A stretch of 64,000 nt of DNA from Microbacterium hydrocarbonoxydans (GTDB lineage: Bacteria > Actinomycetota > Actinomycetes > Actinomycetales > Microbacteriaceae), in assembly GCF_904831005.1 (NCBI RefSeq), contig NZ_LR882982.1:3658001-3722000 (forward strand), written 5' to 3'. Position numbers and translations under genes: made by a program. This document shows positions 1 through 8,965 of this stretch, in pieces. Below the pieces are notes generated by a model that was not told the DNA's origin, searched no databases, and worked only from the letters and a program-made list of their open reading frames with translations. Position 1 is the stretch's first letter; every line of letters starts with the position of its first letter.

Positions 1-698
1 GCCAGCACCCGGACTACAAGGGGCTCTCGGCATCGAACGTGCGGAAGGCCGCCGAAGCCTCGCTCCGCAGGCTCGGCCTCGACACGATCGACCTCTACTA
101 CGCGCACTTCGACGACGAGTCCGTTCCGCTGGAGGAGACCGTGGGCGCGTTCGCCGACCTGGTCGCCGACGGCCTCGTCCGCAACGTCGCCGTCTCGAAC
201 TACACGGCCGACCGCATCCGCGAGTGGGTCGACATCGCCCGGCGCACCGGCGTCGCGCTTCCGGTCGCCGTGCAGCCCCACTACAACCTCGTGCACCGCA
301 ACGACGTCGAGGAGTCGATCATCCCCGTCGCCGAGGAGTTCGGCCTCGGTCTGGTGCCGTACTACTCGCTCGCGAGCGGCTTCCTGACCGGCAAGTACCG
401 CACGACCGATGCGCAGGGGCAGTCGTCGCCACGTGCCGGTGGCGCTGCGAAGTACGCCACCGAGGCCGGACTGCGCATCATCGACACGCTCGAGGAGATC
501 GGTGACATGCACGGAACGTCGATCGCCGCGACCTCACTGGCATGGTTGCGCGCACAGCCGACGGTGGTCGCGCCGATCGCCAGCGCCCGCACGGTGGAGC
601 AGGTGCCCGATCTCCTCGCAGGAGCAAGGCTCGACCTCGACGCCGATGAGGTCGAGCGGCTGAACGCGGTCTCGGAGTGGACACCGGCCGGGGCCTGA
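1..698 (+). CDS. Aldo/keto reductase, 3' part (5' end outside window)
   Basis: The reading frame is open from base 3 and runs to a TGA at 696-698, so the start lies before the window. The visible 230 or so residues match the C-terminal two thirds of an NADPH-dependent aldo/keto reductase TIM barrel. They include the strand with DLYYAHFDDE, the segment VRNVAVSNYTADRI, and a late cofactor-binding region around APIASARTVEQV. The family reduces aldehydes and ketones in the cytosol; the substrate cannot be read from the sequence. The N-terminal catalytic Asp/Tyr region is not in view. The next gene is convergent, 37 bp away. Confidence 0.9.
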   Translation, partial: QHPDYKGLSASNVRKAAEASLRRLGLDTIDLYYAHFDDESVPLEETVGAFADLVADGLVRNVAVSNYTADRIREWVDIARRTGVALPVAVQPHYNLVHRNDVEESIIPVAEEFGLGLVPYYSLASGFLTGKYRTTDAQGQSSPRAGGAAKYATEAGLRIIDTLEEIGDMHGTSIAATSLAWLRAQPTVVAPIASARTVEQVPDLLAGARLDLDADEVERLNAVSEWTPAGA

Positions 699-735
699 TC
701 GCCCAGCCGGTTGTGCGCGGCCGGCGACGCCCTGC

Positions 736-1446
736 CTACGATTCCGTGGGCAGGGCGTCGTCGTCTGCGAGACCCAGTCGATGGGCGAGGATCACCGCGT
801 GGATGCGATCGCGCGCGCCGAGCTTGGCGAGCACTCGTCCGACATGGGTCTTCACCGTCGACTCGCTCACGAACAGCACCTGGGCGATCTCGGCGTTCGT
901 GCGCCCGCGTGCGATCTCGAGGAAGACATCGCGCTCGCGGTCGGTGAGCGCCGACGTCGGATCGACCGTGCTCGTCGTTCGGCTCTGGGCGGTCGCGGGT
1001 GCGGCCTCCACGCCCAGACTCGGGCCGACGTGCTCGAGGAGTGCCCGAGTGATCCGCGGGGCGAGCGCCGCGTCGCCACGGTGCACCGCGCGCACCGCCG
1101 AGATCATCTCCTGGCGCTGGGCATCCTTCAGCAGAAAGCCGCTGGCGCCGGCACGGATCGCGCCGAACGCGTACTCGTCGAGATCGAACGTCGTCAGCAC
1201 GAGCACCCGGGTCTGCGGATGCTCTCGCACGATCGTCTCGGTCGCTGCGATGCCGTCGAGGCCCGGCATGCGGATGTCCATGAGCACGAGATCGGGTGCG
1301 AGTGTCGCGGCCTGGCGGATCGCCTCGTGGCCGTCCGATGCCTCGCCGACGACGACCATGTCGGCCTCGGCCTCGAGGACCATCCGGAACCCGAGACGGA
1401 TGAGCTGCTGGTCATCGACCAGGAGGATGCTGATGGGAGCGGTCAT
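736..1446 (-). CDS. NarL/LuxR-family response regulator
   Basis: A 236-residue response regulator. The receiver domain spans about residues 1-120, with the acidic pair in LLVDDQQ and a phosphoacceptor Asp in LVLMDIRMPG. A LuxR helix-turn-helix follows at about 170-230 (LTDRERDVFLEIARG, then VSESTVKTHVGRVLAKLG). The ATG at 1446 overlaps the stop of the upstream histidine kinase by 4 nt, so the two are translationally coupled. It is the last gene of an ABC ATPase-permease-kinase-regulator operon and probably controls that transporter. The open frame extends far upstream, but the family start and the ATGA overlap fix this start. Confidence 0.93.
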   Translation of the reverse strand: MTAPISILLVDDQQLIRLGFRMVLEAEADMVVVGEASDGHEAIRQAATLAPDLVLMDIRMPGLDGIAATETIVREHPQTRVLVLTTFDLDEYAFGAIRAGASGFLLKDAQRQEMISAVRAVHRGDAALAPRITRALLEHVGPSLGVEAAPATAQSRTTSTVDPTSALTDRERDVFLEIARGRTNAEIAQVLFVSESTVKTHVGRVLAKLGARDRIHAVILAHRLGLADDDALPTES

Positions 1447-2720
1447 CTCATGTCCTTCGGTTCGTCCTGCTCCGACGAGATCAGGTCGGGAGCAGCCACG
1501 GGAAGCTCGGCGCGGAGCTTCCATCTCCGGCCGTCGTCGAACGGCTCCGAGACGAACGTCCCGCCGGCATGCGCGGCACGCTCGGCGAGTCCGCGAAGCC
1601 CGAAGCCGGCGGTTCCCACCGCGCCTCTGACGCCGTCGTTGATGACCTCGACCGTGACCGCGTCGTTCGTGTAGGTCAGGCGCACCGCGATCGATGTGGC
1701 CGCCGGAGCATGCCGCATCGCGTTCGTGACCCCCTCCTGCACGATCCGCCCGATGGCGTGCGAGACCGCGGGAGAGAGGGATTCGCCGCCGCTGACCGAC
1801 AGCGTGACGGGGAAGCCGGCGCGCTGTGCGTGCTCGACCGTCTCGTGCGGGGGAGTCGGCGCGAGCGGCGACAGCGGCAGTGGCGAGTCGTCGGCCCGGA
1901 GGACACCGAGCATCGCCCGCATCTCGGTGAGCGCGCTCCGTGCGGTCTCTGCCGCCGACGAGGCCGCTGCGCGGGCCTGATCCCGATCGGGTGTGGCCGC
2001 CGCACCCTCGGACAGGGCGACGATCACCGTGAGCGAGTGCGAGACGATGTCGTGCATCTCTCGGGCGATGCGTGCGCGCTCCTCTGCGGCGGCGAGCTGG
2101 GCCTGCTGGTCGCGTTCGACGAGCAGCTGACGGGACCGATCGATTACGGCCGTGAGGTAGCGCTTGCGTCCGCCGACGTTCACGCCGATCAGTGTGCCGA
2201 TGAGGCCGAGCACGAGCGTGCTGATGACGGCGTTCGCGGCGATCTGGAATGTGATGACGCCGAAGATCGTGAGCACGCCTCCGAAGGCCGCCAGCGTGCC
2301 GAGCGCGACGCCGAAGCTGGTCCATGCGGCGCGCGATGATCTGTACACGGCCAGGGAATAGCAGGTGACGAGCAGCAGCGGAGAACCCAGCGGGGTCAGC
2401 GCGAACATGAACCCCGCTTCGAGGGCGAACGAGGCGAGGAACGGCACGAACGGCCGGGTGCGCCGCCACATCAGCGTCGCGCAGGCGGCGACGACGGACG
2501 CCGGCACCAGGATTCCGACCCCGATCGCGAGCGGCATCGGCAGATCACGCGTGATGACGCCGGCGGGGACCAACGAGAGCAGCAGGCATACCAGCGCGAT
2601 CAGCACGTCGGCGAGCACGGGGTGCCGTGCCCAGAAGCGTCGGAGGACGCCGGGAGGACGCGGCAGCCGCAGCCCCTCGTCCTCGCGGACAGAGGTGCTG
2701 CGGCTGCGGATGCTGGTCAC
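1443..2720 (-). CDS. NarL-type sensor histidine kinase
   Basis: A 425-residue membrane histidine kinase. About five or six hydrophobic segments lie between residues 35 and 185, with no large extracellular domain, so it resembles intramembrane-sensing kinases. The HisKA_3 dimerisation box follows (ERARIAREMHDIVSHSL, phospho-acceptor His near residue 219). The HATPase_c domain has NAMRHAPA as its N box and a late FGLRGLAER. It should phosphorylate the response regulator whose start overlaps its stop by 4 nt. The ABC permease gene lies 38 bp upstream. Kinases of this architecture beside ABC exporters often sense cell-envelope stress or antibiotics; that role is inferred. Confidence 0.92.
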   Translation of the reverse strand: MTSIRSRSTSVREDEGLRLPRPPGVLRRFWARHPVLADVLIALVCLLLSLVPAGVITRDLPMPLAIGVGILVPASVVAACATLMWRRTRPFVPFLASFALEAGFMFALTPLGSPLLLVTCYSLAVYRSSRAAWTSFGVALGTLAAFGGVLTIFGVITFQIAANAVISTLVLGLIGTLIGVNVGGRKRYLTAVIDRSRQLLVERDQQAQLAAAEERARIAREMHDIVSHSLTVIVALSEGAAATPDRDQARAAASSAAETARSALTEMRAMLGVLRADDSPLPLSPLAPTPPHETVEHAQRAGFPVTLSVSGGESLSPAVSHAIGRIVQEGVTNAMRHAPAATSIAVRLTYTNDAVTVEVINDGVRGAVGTAGFGLRGLAERAAHAGGTFVSEPFDDGRRWKLRAELPVAAPDLISSEQDEPKDMR

Positions 2721-2758
2721 CGGCCGACTCTACGCGGCTGCGCCGTCGCGCATCGTGG

Positions 2759-3568
2759 TCACGCGTCGCGGGTGCGGAGCACGGCCCAGGCGGACAGCAT
2801 CCCCGCGGCCACCCATCCGGCCAGCGTCAGGTACGCGACGGGACCCTCGAGCGCTGCGTTCTCGGGGAGGATCGCGCTCTGCGCGGCGGCGACGGGGAGG
2901 TAGTTCGCGGCATCCATCACCCACGTCCAGGATTCGCCGGCGATCGCGAAGAAGCTCGTGACGATGGGCACCACGAACAGCAGACCCACCGTGGCGGCGA
3001 TGGCGCCGGCGCCCGAGCGGAGGATGAATCCGAATGCCACGCCGATCAGGGCGAACACGGCCATCGCGAGCGACGCCACCACGATGGGCAGGATCGACGC
3101 TGACGGGTCGCTCCAGTCGATGCTCTGATCGCGAGACGCGACGACGGCGGACACCGCGACGGCAGCGACTGCGAAGATCACGAGCGACGACACGAACAGG
3201 AACAGGCTGATCACGACAGCCTTGGCGGCGAGCACCGAACCGCGCTTCGGGTTCGCTGCGAGAGTCGACCGGATCATCCCGGTCGAGTACTCGCCCGTCA
3301 CCGAGATCGCGCCGAGGATGCCGGCGAGCAGCATCGTGAACTGGATCGGCATCACGACGGCCTGGATGGGGTCGAAGCCGGGAAGGTCGACCGCCTGCGC
3401 GATGAGCACGGCGATGCCGATGGTGAGGACGGCGGCGATGCCGATCGACCACCAGGTCGATCGGAGGGTCGCGAGCTTGATCCACTCGCCGCGGACCGCT
3501 CGGACGAATGTCAGACGGTGCGCTGCGTCGACCTGCTGCCGTGCGAGAGGAGGTGCCTGGACGGTCAT
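2759..3568 (-). CDS. ABC transporter permease (ABC-2 type)
   Basis: A 269-residue integral membrane protein with about six hydrophobic segments. The N-terminus is cytoplasmic and ends in RAVRGEWIKLATLRSTWWS, typical of ABC-2-type permeases of the NatB/YhaP kind. The ATG at 3568 overlaps the stop of the ATPase gene by 4 nt, so they form one transporter. The substrate is unknown. The downstream NarL-type two-component pair suggests export of a peptide, lipid or toxic compound. Confidence 0.9.
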   Translation of the reverse strand: MTVQAPPLARQQVDAAHRLTFVRAVRGEWIKLATLRSTWWSIGIAAVLTIGIAVLIAQAVDLPGFDPIQAVVMPIQFTMLLAGILGAISVTGEYSTGMIRSTLAANPKRGSVLAAKAVVISLFLFVSSLVIFAVAAVAVSAVVASRDQSIDWSDPSASILPIVVASLAMAVFALIGVAFGFILRSGAGAIAATVGLLFVVPIVTSFFAIAGESWTWVMDAANYLPVAAAQSAILPENAALEGPVAYLTLAGWVAAGMLSAWAVLRTRDA

Positions 3569-4476
3569 GAGATCTCCTTCGTGCGGTACTCGACCGAGTC
3601 GCCGGTGAGGGCGAGGTAGGCGTCTTCGAGCGATCCGGTGGTGGGGGTGAGTTCGTGGAGCGGAATGCCCCGCTCTGCGGCGAGGTCGCCGATGCGCGAT
3701 GCCGGGAGTCCGACGATGTCGAGCAGGTCGGGAGCCGAGCTCACGATCTCCACAGACGGGCCGCCGACCGCAGCGGCCAGATCAGCGGCGCGAGGCGTGC
3801 GCACCCGCACGGTGTTGGTGGTCCACGCCCGCACCAGCTCGGCCAGCGGAGCGTCGGCCAGAACCTTGCCGCGGCCCATGACGATCACATGATCGGCTGT
3901 CTGCGCCATCTCGCTCATCAGATGGCTGGAGAGCAGTACGGTGCGGCCTTCCGACGCCGCATGGCGGACGAACTGGCGCACCCAGCGCACGCCCTCGGGG
4001 TCGAGGCCGTTGACCGGCTCGTCGAGGATGAGGGTATGCGGATCGCCCAGCAGCGCCGAGGCGATGCCGAGACGCTGCCCCATGCCGAGCGAGAACTTTC
4101 CTGCGCGTTTGCGGGCGACGGCCCCGATGCCGGCGAGGTCGATCACCTCGTCGACGCGGGAGGCGGGGATGCCATGAGTGGCCGCCATCGAACGCAGGTG
4201 GTTCCGCGCGGTGCGCCCCGTGTGCACCGCCTTCGCGTCGAGCAGCACGCCCACCTCGGTGAGGGGAGCCCGTAGCTTGCGGTACTCGCGTCCGGCCACG
4301 GTCGCGGTGCCGGCGGTCGGGCGGTCGAGCCCGACGATCATGCGCATCGTGGTCGACTTGCCGGCGCCGTTCGGTCCGAGGAACCCGGTGACGGATCCCG
4401 GCTGCACCGAGAACGACACCCCGTCGACGGCGGTCTTGTCCCCGAATCGCTTCGTGAGTCCTTCTGCTGTGATCAT
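3565..4476 (-). CDS. ABC transporter ATP-binding protein
   Basis: A 303-residue ATPase subunit. It has Walker A GPNGAGKST near residue 36, the signature FSLGMGQRLGIA near 129, Walker B LILDEP and a switch His in LLSSHL. The C-terminal 80 residues are the extension seen in DrrA/CcmA-like exporters. It powers the permease encoded next and is the first gene of the four-gene operon 4476 to 736. A TAGCGT hexamer 7 nt upstream of the ATG suggests a leaderless or very short leader transcript. Confidence 0.93.
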   Translation of the reverse strand: MITAEGLTKRFGDKTAVDGVSFSVQPGSVTGFLGPNGAGKSTTMRMIVGLDRPTAGTATVAGREYRKLRAPLTEVGVLLDAKAVHTGRTARNHLRSMAATHGIPASRVDEVIDLAGIGAVARKRAGKFSLGMGQRLGIASALLGDPHTLILDEPVNGLDPEGVRWVRQFVRHAASEGRTVLLSSHLMSEMAQTADHVIVMGRGKVLADAPLAELVRAWTTNTVRVRTPRAADLAAAVGGPSVEIVSSAPDLLDIVGLPASRIGDLAAERGIPLHELTPTTGSLEDAYLALTGDSVEYRTKEIS

Positions 4477-4536
4477 GTCCTCGACGCTACAGAGCGGAGG
4501 CGGCGCGGCGCGTCCTCCCTGGGTACCGTTCGCGGA

Positions 4537-4932
4537 TCAGGCCGGGTCATCCTCACGACGGATGCCGAATGTGGCCGGATCGATCGGACGCTGCGCCCTC
4601 GGCAGCTTCTCGACCACGAGCCGGTAGGACTCGGTGACGAGTTCCGACACGAGCTCGTGCTCGAGCGAGGCCCCGGGCCGCAGGGTGATCCAGTGCTTCT
4701 TGTTCATGTGGTACCCCGGGACGATGTCCGAGAACGCCTCGCGCAGCGCGATCGCGTCGTCGGGGTGCGACTTGAGGGTCACCCGTCCGGTGTCATCGAG
4801 CGGAACCAGCAGGAAGACCCTGCCACGCACCTTGTACACATCCCACTCCGGCCCGAAGGGATTCTCGCGCTCCGCGCCGGGCAACTCTTCCGCCCGCTCG
4901 GTGGCGGTGGCGATCAGCTGTGTCGAGTCCAT
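4537..4932 (-). CDS. MmcQ/YjbR family DNA-binding protein
   Basis: A 131-residue cytosolic protein of the MmcQ/YjbR fold (CyaY-like, formerly DUF661/419). Supporting segments are FGPEWDVYKVRGRVFLLV, VTLKSHPDDAIALRE and the conserved MNKKHWITL near residue 85. Members of the family bind double-stranded DNA, but the biological role is not settled. It begins 3 bp after the stop of the SRAP gene, so the two are probably co-transcribed and may share a DNA-maintenance context. Confidence 0.88.
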   Translation of the reverse strand: MDSTQLIATATERAEELPGAERENPFGPEWDVYKVRGRVFLLVPLDDTGRVTLKSHPDDAIALREAFSDIVPGYHMNKKHWITLRPGASLEHELVSELVTESYRLVVEKLPRAQRPIDPATFGIRREDDPA

Positions 4933-4935
4933 GGG

Positions 4936-5589
4936 TCAGAACAGCCGCTCCGTGCCCTTGTCGTCGGAGCGCGGCGCGACCTGCACCCGCTCATCGAGGG
5001 TCGCGGCCGCGAGCAGAGCCTCGTCGATGATCTCCCTGCTCGGCTCGGCGGTGAGCCAGTCGCCGCTGAGCGATGCGGGCACGAGCAGCGGCATCCGGTC
5101 GTGGATGTGTGCGAGGTGCTCCGGTGCGGGGCGCATCACGATCGAGTAGCAGGTGAACGACTGCCCGTCGGCCGTGCGCCCGCGCTGGGTCACGGCGGCC
5201 ATGCCGAAGAGCGCTCCGTCGTCGACGAGGAACTCGTGCCACACGCGCTCGGGCTTCTTCATCTCGTACCAGCTGGTGGCAGGCACGAGCGCCCTGCTCT
5301 TCAGCCCACCGGGGCGGTCCTGCAGACGCTCGGAGCGGGTGTTGATCGACGGGAACTTCGAAGGCTCGCCTCCCACGAGAAAGCCCCACCAGGCCGGTTC
5401 GAGCGTCGGCGCCGCCTCGGGCTGCACGACGATCGGATTGAGATTGCGCAGGTTCTTGCCGGTGGGGCGGACCGTCTCACCGGCGTTGCGTTCAGCCCAG
5501 CCTCGAAGACCCTCGATCACCGCCTCATCGGCTTCGGCAAGGAGTTCTGCATCGGTGAACCGGGGATCCAGGCCATAGCTCGCGCACAT
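4936..5589 (-). CDS. SOS response-associated peptidase (SRAP/YedK/HMCES family)
   Basis: A 217-residue SRAP protein. The invariant catalytic Cys2 follows the initiator Met (MCASYGLD). The conserved Asn (FPSINTRSERL), Glu (PATSWYEM) and His (HDRMPLLVP) of the active site are all present. In E. coli YedK and human HMCES, Cys2 forms a thiazolidine DNA-protein crosslink with abasic sites in single-stranded DNA and shields them during replication. The position of the ATG is dictated by Cys2. TACCCT sits exactly 6 nt upstream, consistent with a leaderless message. Confidence 0.95.
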   Translation of the reverse strand: MCASYGLDPRFTDAELLAEADEAVIEGLRGWAERNAGETVRPTGKNLRNLNPIVVQPEAAPTLEPAWWGFLVGGEPSKFPSINTRSERLQDRPGGLKSRALVPATSWYEMKKPERVWHEFLVDDGALFGMAAVTQRGRTADGQSFTCYSIVMRPAPEHLAHIHDRMPLLVPASLSGDWLTAEPSREIIDEALLAAATLDERVQVAPRSDDKGTERLF

Positions 5590-5595
5590 GCAGCC

Positions 5596-5601
5596 AGGGT
5601 A
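5596..5601 (-). promoter_or_regulatory. -10 hexamer of a probable leaderless promoter (SRAP gene)
   Basis: TACCCT on the minus strand is followed by exactly 6 nt and the ATG at 5589. This places transcription start at or next to the A of the start codon. No purine-rich ribosome binding site lies between. No convincing -35 element is visible. Confidence 0.55.
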
Positions 5602-5657
5602 CGCCGGGGTTCCGACATCCGCGCGGCATCCGCCGAGACCCGCAGGAGCCGCTCGAC

Positions 5658-5663
5658 TAGGGT
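5658..5663 (+). promoter_or_regulatory. -10 hexamer of a probable leaderless promoter (DMT transporter)
   Basis: TAGGGT, then 6 nt, then the GTG at 5670. The geometry equals that of the other leaderless genes in this window. The SRAP promoter fires in the opposite direction from the same 80-bp gap. Confidence 0.55.
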
Positions 5664-5669
5664 CGACAA

Positions 5670-6611
5670 GTGACCCAGCCCCGACGACTCTCGGCTCCGG
5701 CCGCCCTCGGCGGGGCCGTGGCGATCGGTGTCATGACGGCGATCCAGGCCCGCATCAACGGCGTGCTGGGAGTTCGGATCGACAACGGCGTCGTCGCAGG
5801 ATCCGTCTCGTTCCTGGTGGGCCTCCTGGCATTGATCGTGGTGGTCGCGGTCATGCCGTCGGCGCGTCGCGGGGTCGGGCGTCTGCGCGACGGCATCCGC
5901 GACCGCAGCATCCCGTTCTGGATGCTGCTCGGCGGCGCCTGCGGTGCGCTCACGGTCTCGGCACAGGGCATCACTGCCGGGATCCTCGGGGTGTCCCTGT
6001 TCACGGTCGGAGTCGTGGCCGGCCAGACTCTGCACGGCCTCGTGCTGGATCGCATCGGCTTCGGTCCCGCGGGCGTCGTGGCGGTCACCCCCGGCCGCGT
6101 GACCGGCGGTGCGCTCGCGCTCGCCGCCGTCGGGATCTCGCTCGGCGGCGACGTCCTCGCCACCGCTCCGCTCTGGATGCTCCTGCTGCCGTTCGCGGCG
6201 GGTGTCGGCATCGCCTGGCAGGCGGCGACCAACGGACGATTGGCTCAGCGGGTGCGGTCGCCGCTCGCCGCGACCATGATGAGCTTCATCGCCGGCACCG
6301 TCGTGCTGCTGATCGCCGCCGGAGTCAGCGTGGCGGTGCGGGGAATGCCCGATGCGCCTCCGGCCGAGCCCTGGCTCTATCTCGGAGGACTGCTGGGATC
6401 CGCCTACATCCTGCTCGGCGCTTTCATCGTCGCGCACACCGGGGTGCTGCTGATGGGCCTCGGGTCTGTGCTCGGTCAGCTTGCGACGTCGGTGATCATC
6501 GATCTGATCTGGCCGGCGGCGGCAGGCCCGCAGCCATGGCAGATCGCGGGCATGGTCGTCGTCGCCGTGGCATCCGTCGTCGTCGCGCTGCCACGGCGCA
6601 GGCGCCCCTGA
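5670..6611 (+). CDS. DMT-family (DUF606/YdcZ-like) membrane transporter
   Basis: A 313-residue protein with about ten hydrophobic segments arranged as two repeats, with GxxxAIQARINGVLG in the first. This is the DUF606 (YdcZ) branch of the drug/metabolite transporter superfamily. Full-length members like this are a fusion of the two halves found separately elsewhere. The substrate is unknown. It starts with GTG right after a TAGGGT-N6 promoter and ends one base before the convergent nitroreductase gene. Confidence 0.85.
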   Translation: MTQPRRLSAPAALGGAVAIGVMTAIQARINGVLGVRIDNGVVAGSVSFLVGLLALIVVVAVMPSARRGVGRLRDGIRDRSIPFWMLLGGACGALTVSAQGITAGILGVSLFTVGVVAGQTLHGLVLDRIGFGPAGVVAVTPGRVTGGALALAAVGISLGGDVLATAPLWMLLLPFAAGVGIAWQAATNGRLAQRVRSPLAATMMSFIAGTVVLLIAAGVSVAVRGMPDAPPAEPWLYLGGLLGSAYILLGAFIVAHTGVLLMGLGSVLGQLATSVIIDLIWPAAAGPQPWQIAGMVVVAVASVVVALPRRRRP

Positions 6612-7169
6612 CTACTTCTTCTTCGACGCCTTCGCGACAGGCATCGGAGTCACGAAGGTGCGGGCGTCCACCGGCTTGCGACGTCCCGGCTTCCTGCCCG
6701 CCGGCTTGCCGCCGACGTAGAGCCACCCGAGCAGCTCCTCGTCCTTGCCGATGCCGTGCGCCTTGGCGACGGCCTTCGACCGGGTGTAGCTGCCGGTGCG
6801 CCACAGCACGCCCCAGCCGGCCTCGTCGAGCAGAAGACTGAGCACGTGGGCGACGCCGGAGGCCACAGCCTCCTGCTCCCATCGCGGCACCTTGGAGCTC
6901 TTGCGATAGCTCGCGACGACCGCGATCAGCAGCGGTGCGCGTCTCGGCTTCGACGACGGGGACTTGTCGCCTTCGGCCTTGGCGATCGCGGCACCGAGCG
7001 CGTCGCGATCCGCCCCGCGCAGCTCGATGAGCCGCCAGGGACGCAACGACGAGTGGTCGGCCACGCGGCCGGCCGCGGCGACCAGCGTCAGCAGTTCATC
7101 GTGCGAGGGGGCGTCGTCGGTGACCTTCGACCAGGACTGTCGCGCTCGGACGGCGTCGAGTGCGCTCAC
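6612..7169 (-). CDS. Nitroreductase family protein
   Basis: A 185-residue flavoprotein of the nitroreductase fold. It has the N-terminal FMN-phosphate binding stretch (VRARQSWSKV, normally RRSxRxF), the segment HSSLRPWRLIEL, and LLLDEAGWGVLWRTG in the second half. Such enzymes use NAD(P)H to reduce nitro compounds, quinones or enals. The Lys/Arg-rich C-terminus (after about residue 155) is unusual. The GTG at 7169 overlaps the stop of msrB by 4 nt, so the two are co-transcribed, which suits a redox role. Confidence 0.85.
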   Translation of the reverse strand: MSALDAVRARQSWSKVTDDAPSHDELLTLVAAAGRVADHSSLRPWRLIELRGADRDALGAAIAKAEGDKSPSSKPRRAPLLIAVVASYRKSSKVPRWEQEAVASGVAHVLSLLLDEAGWGVLWRTGSYTRSKAVAKAHGIGKDEELLGWLYVGGKPAGRKPGRRKPVDARTFVTPMPVAKASKKK

Positions 7170-7570
7170 GATTCTTCAGGCGTGAAGTTCAGCGCGATGG
7201 AGTTCATGCAGTAGCGGTCGCCGGTAGGGGTGCCGAACCCGTCCGGGAAGACGTGGCCCAGGTGAGAGCCGCACGCGGCGCAGCGCACCTCGGTGCGCAC
7301 CATGCCCAGGCTCGTGTCCTCGATCAGCTGGACGGCGTCGGGGCGGATCGATTCGTAGAAGCTCGGCCATCCGCATCCGGAGTCGAACTTGGTGCCGCTC
7401 TTGAACAGCTCCGCATCGCAGGCTCCGCAGGTGTAGAGGCCGGCGCGTCCCTCATCGAGCAGCTCACCCGTCCAGGCGCGTTCGGTCGCTGCCTGGCGCA
7501 GCACCGCGTACTGCTCGTCGCCGAGCTCTTCGCGCCATTCTTCTTCGGTCTTGTCCACGCTGTACGACAT
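7166..7570 (-). CDS. msrB: Peptide-methionine (R)-S-oxide reductase
   Basis: A 134-residue MsrB. It reduces the R-epimer of methionine sulfoxide in oxidised proteins, using thioredoxin. The structural zinc CxxC pairs (CGAC, CAAC) are present, as is the catalytic cysteine in RYCMNSIALNF. The substrate-binding segment GCGWPSF is intact. The length matches single-domain MsrB. The downstream nitroreductase overlaps it, so one message is likely. Confidence 0.96.
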   Translation of the reverse strand: MSYSVDKTEEEWREELGDEQYAVLRQAATERAWTGELLDEGRAGLYTCGACDAELFKSGTKFDSGCGWPSFYESIRPDAVQLIEDTSLGMVRTEVRCAACGSHLGHVFPDGFGTPTGDRYCMNSIALNFTPEES

Positions 7571-7639
7571 GCGTCCTCCTCGGGTTCAGTTCCATTCTCT
7601 CGTGTCCGGAGGTGAGCGGGGCCACGAGAGAATGAGGGA

Positions 7640-8623
7640 ATGACGGATGCCGTGCAGCAACGCTACTCCCGCTTCGCCGAGCAGGAGGCTCCCGGCCGCA
7701 GCGCGCTGTACGCCGAGTGGGCTTCGGGAGTGGCGGCCGACGCGGGGATCCGGGCGGTGCTCGCGCGCATCCCCGAGAACCGACGCCAGCCTCCGCTGGT
7801 CTTCGCCGTGACGCGGATGCTGGGGGCAGAGCTGTCGGGCTACGCGGAATGGCGCGCGTTCGTGCTCGCGCACGCCGACGAGATCGTCGCCGAGTGCGTC
7901 GCCCGACGGCTGCAGACCAACGAGCCTCTGCGGCTCGCGCCGCTGCTGCCGGTGCTGAGCGAGATCGGCGGGCCGCTCGCGCTGCTCGAGATCGGGGCGT
8001 CCGCAGGACTGTGCCTGTATCCCGATCGCTATTCATATCGCGTCACGGACGCCGAGGGCGCGACGCGTCTGGCGCTGGACCCTGTCGACGGCCCGTCGCC
8101 GGTCGTGCTGCGCAGCCGGGTCGACGGCGACCTTCCTGCGATGCGTCTGCCCGAGGTGGTGTGGCGGGCCGGGATCGATCTCGCACCGCTCGACGCGCGC
8201 GATGAGCGTGACCGCCGTTGGCTGCAGGGGCTCGTCTGGCCGGGCGAGCGAGGACGCGAGGAGCGAGTCGCCGCAGCGCTCGAGATCGCCGCGCAGGATC
8301 CTCCGCATCTCGTCGCGGGTGACGCTCTCGACCATGTCGAGGCGCTCGCCGCGGAGGCGCCCCGCGATGCCACGCTCGTGGTCACCACTCCCGGAGTGCT
8401 GGTGCACATCCCGCGTGAGGCTCGTCTGGCCCTGGTCGACCGCATCCGCAGCCTGCCGGCGCGGTGGGTGACGATCGATCCGCCGGCGCTGCTCGACGTG
8501 TGGGAACCCGCGATCGACGCCGCCGCGTGGCCCGACTTCGTGGTCGCCCTCGACGGGAGGGTGCGCGCATCCGCCGACCCGCTCGGTCGATCATGGGAGT
8601 GGCGCACGGGTGCGGAGCGGTGA
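7640..8623 (+). CDS. DUF2332 domain-containing protein
   Basis: A 327-residue actinobacterial DUF2332 protein. Recognisable family blocks are the N-terminal QQRYSRFAEQEAPGRS, the central LLEIGASAGLCLYPDRY (glycine-rich and reminiscent of a methyltransferase SAM loop) and the late WVTIDPPAL. The function is not established. The ATG at 7640 is preceded by GAGAAT and 6 nt, so it may also be leaderless. It is divergent from msrB. Confidence 0.85.
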   Translation: MTDAVQQRYSRFAEQEAPGRSALYAEWASGVAADAGIRAVLARIPENRRQPPLVFAVTRMLGAELSGYAEWRAFVLAHADEIVAECVARRLQTNEPLRLAPLLPVLSEIGGPLALLEIGASAGLCLYPDRYSYRVTDAEGATRLALDPVDGPSPVVLRSRVDGDLPAMRLPEVVWRAGIDLAPLDARDERDRRWLQGLVWPGERGREERVAAALEIAAQDPPHLVAGDALDHVEALAAEAPRDATLVVTTPGVLVHIPREARLALVDRIRSLPARWVTIDPPALLDVWEPAIDAAAWPDFVVALDGRVRASADPLGRSWEWRTGAER

Positions 8624-8629
8624 TCGACC

Positions 8630-8635
8630 TACTCT
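8630..8635 (+). promoter_or_regulatory. -10 hexamer of a probable leaderless promoter (DUF3263 gene)
   Basis: TACTCT, then 6 nt, then the ATG at 8642. It lies only a few bases after the stop of the preceding gene, so the DUF3263 gene may have its own start of transcription. Confidence 0.5.
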
Positions 8636-8641
8636 GATCTC

Positions 8642-8899
8642 ATGCTGGGAGAGATGACCGAGCGCGATCGCGCGATCCTGACGCTGGAGACCGCCTGGCC
8701 GCGGCACAGCGGCACGAAGGAAGAGGTCATCCGCGCGCAGCTGGGCATGAGCTCGGCGAGGTACTACCAGCTCCTCGGCCGGCTGATCGATTCTGACGTC
8801 GCGCTCGAATACGACCCGATGCTCGTGGGGCGGCTGCGTCGCATCCGCGATGCGCGGGCGATGCGTCGATCGACGCGCACCCCCGGCTTCGCCGGCTGA
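8642..8899 (+). CDS. DUF3263 domain-containing small protein
   Basis: An 85-residue protein of the actinobacterial DUF3263 family. It is helix-rich with a helix-turn-helix-like stretch (KEEVIRAQLGMSSARYYQLLGRLID), so DNA binding is plausible but unproven. The C-terminus is Arg-rich. In many actinobacteria this family sits just upstream of a LytR-C-terminal-domain gene, as it does here. Confidence 0.85.
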   Translation: MLGEMTERDRAILTLETAWPRHSGTKEEVIRAQLGMSSARYYQLLGRLIDSDVALEYDPMLVGRLRRIRDARAMRRSTRTPGFAG

Positions 8900-8965
8900 C
8901 GACACCGCGCGGGGGCCATGTGGCGGCGCGGCCGGGCGTGGCACGGATGCTCAGGCCCATGCCAG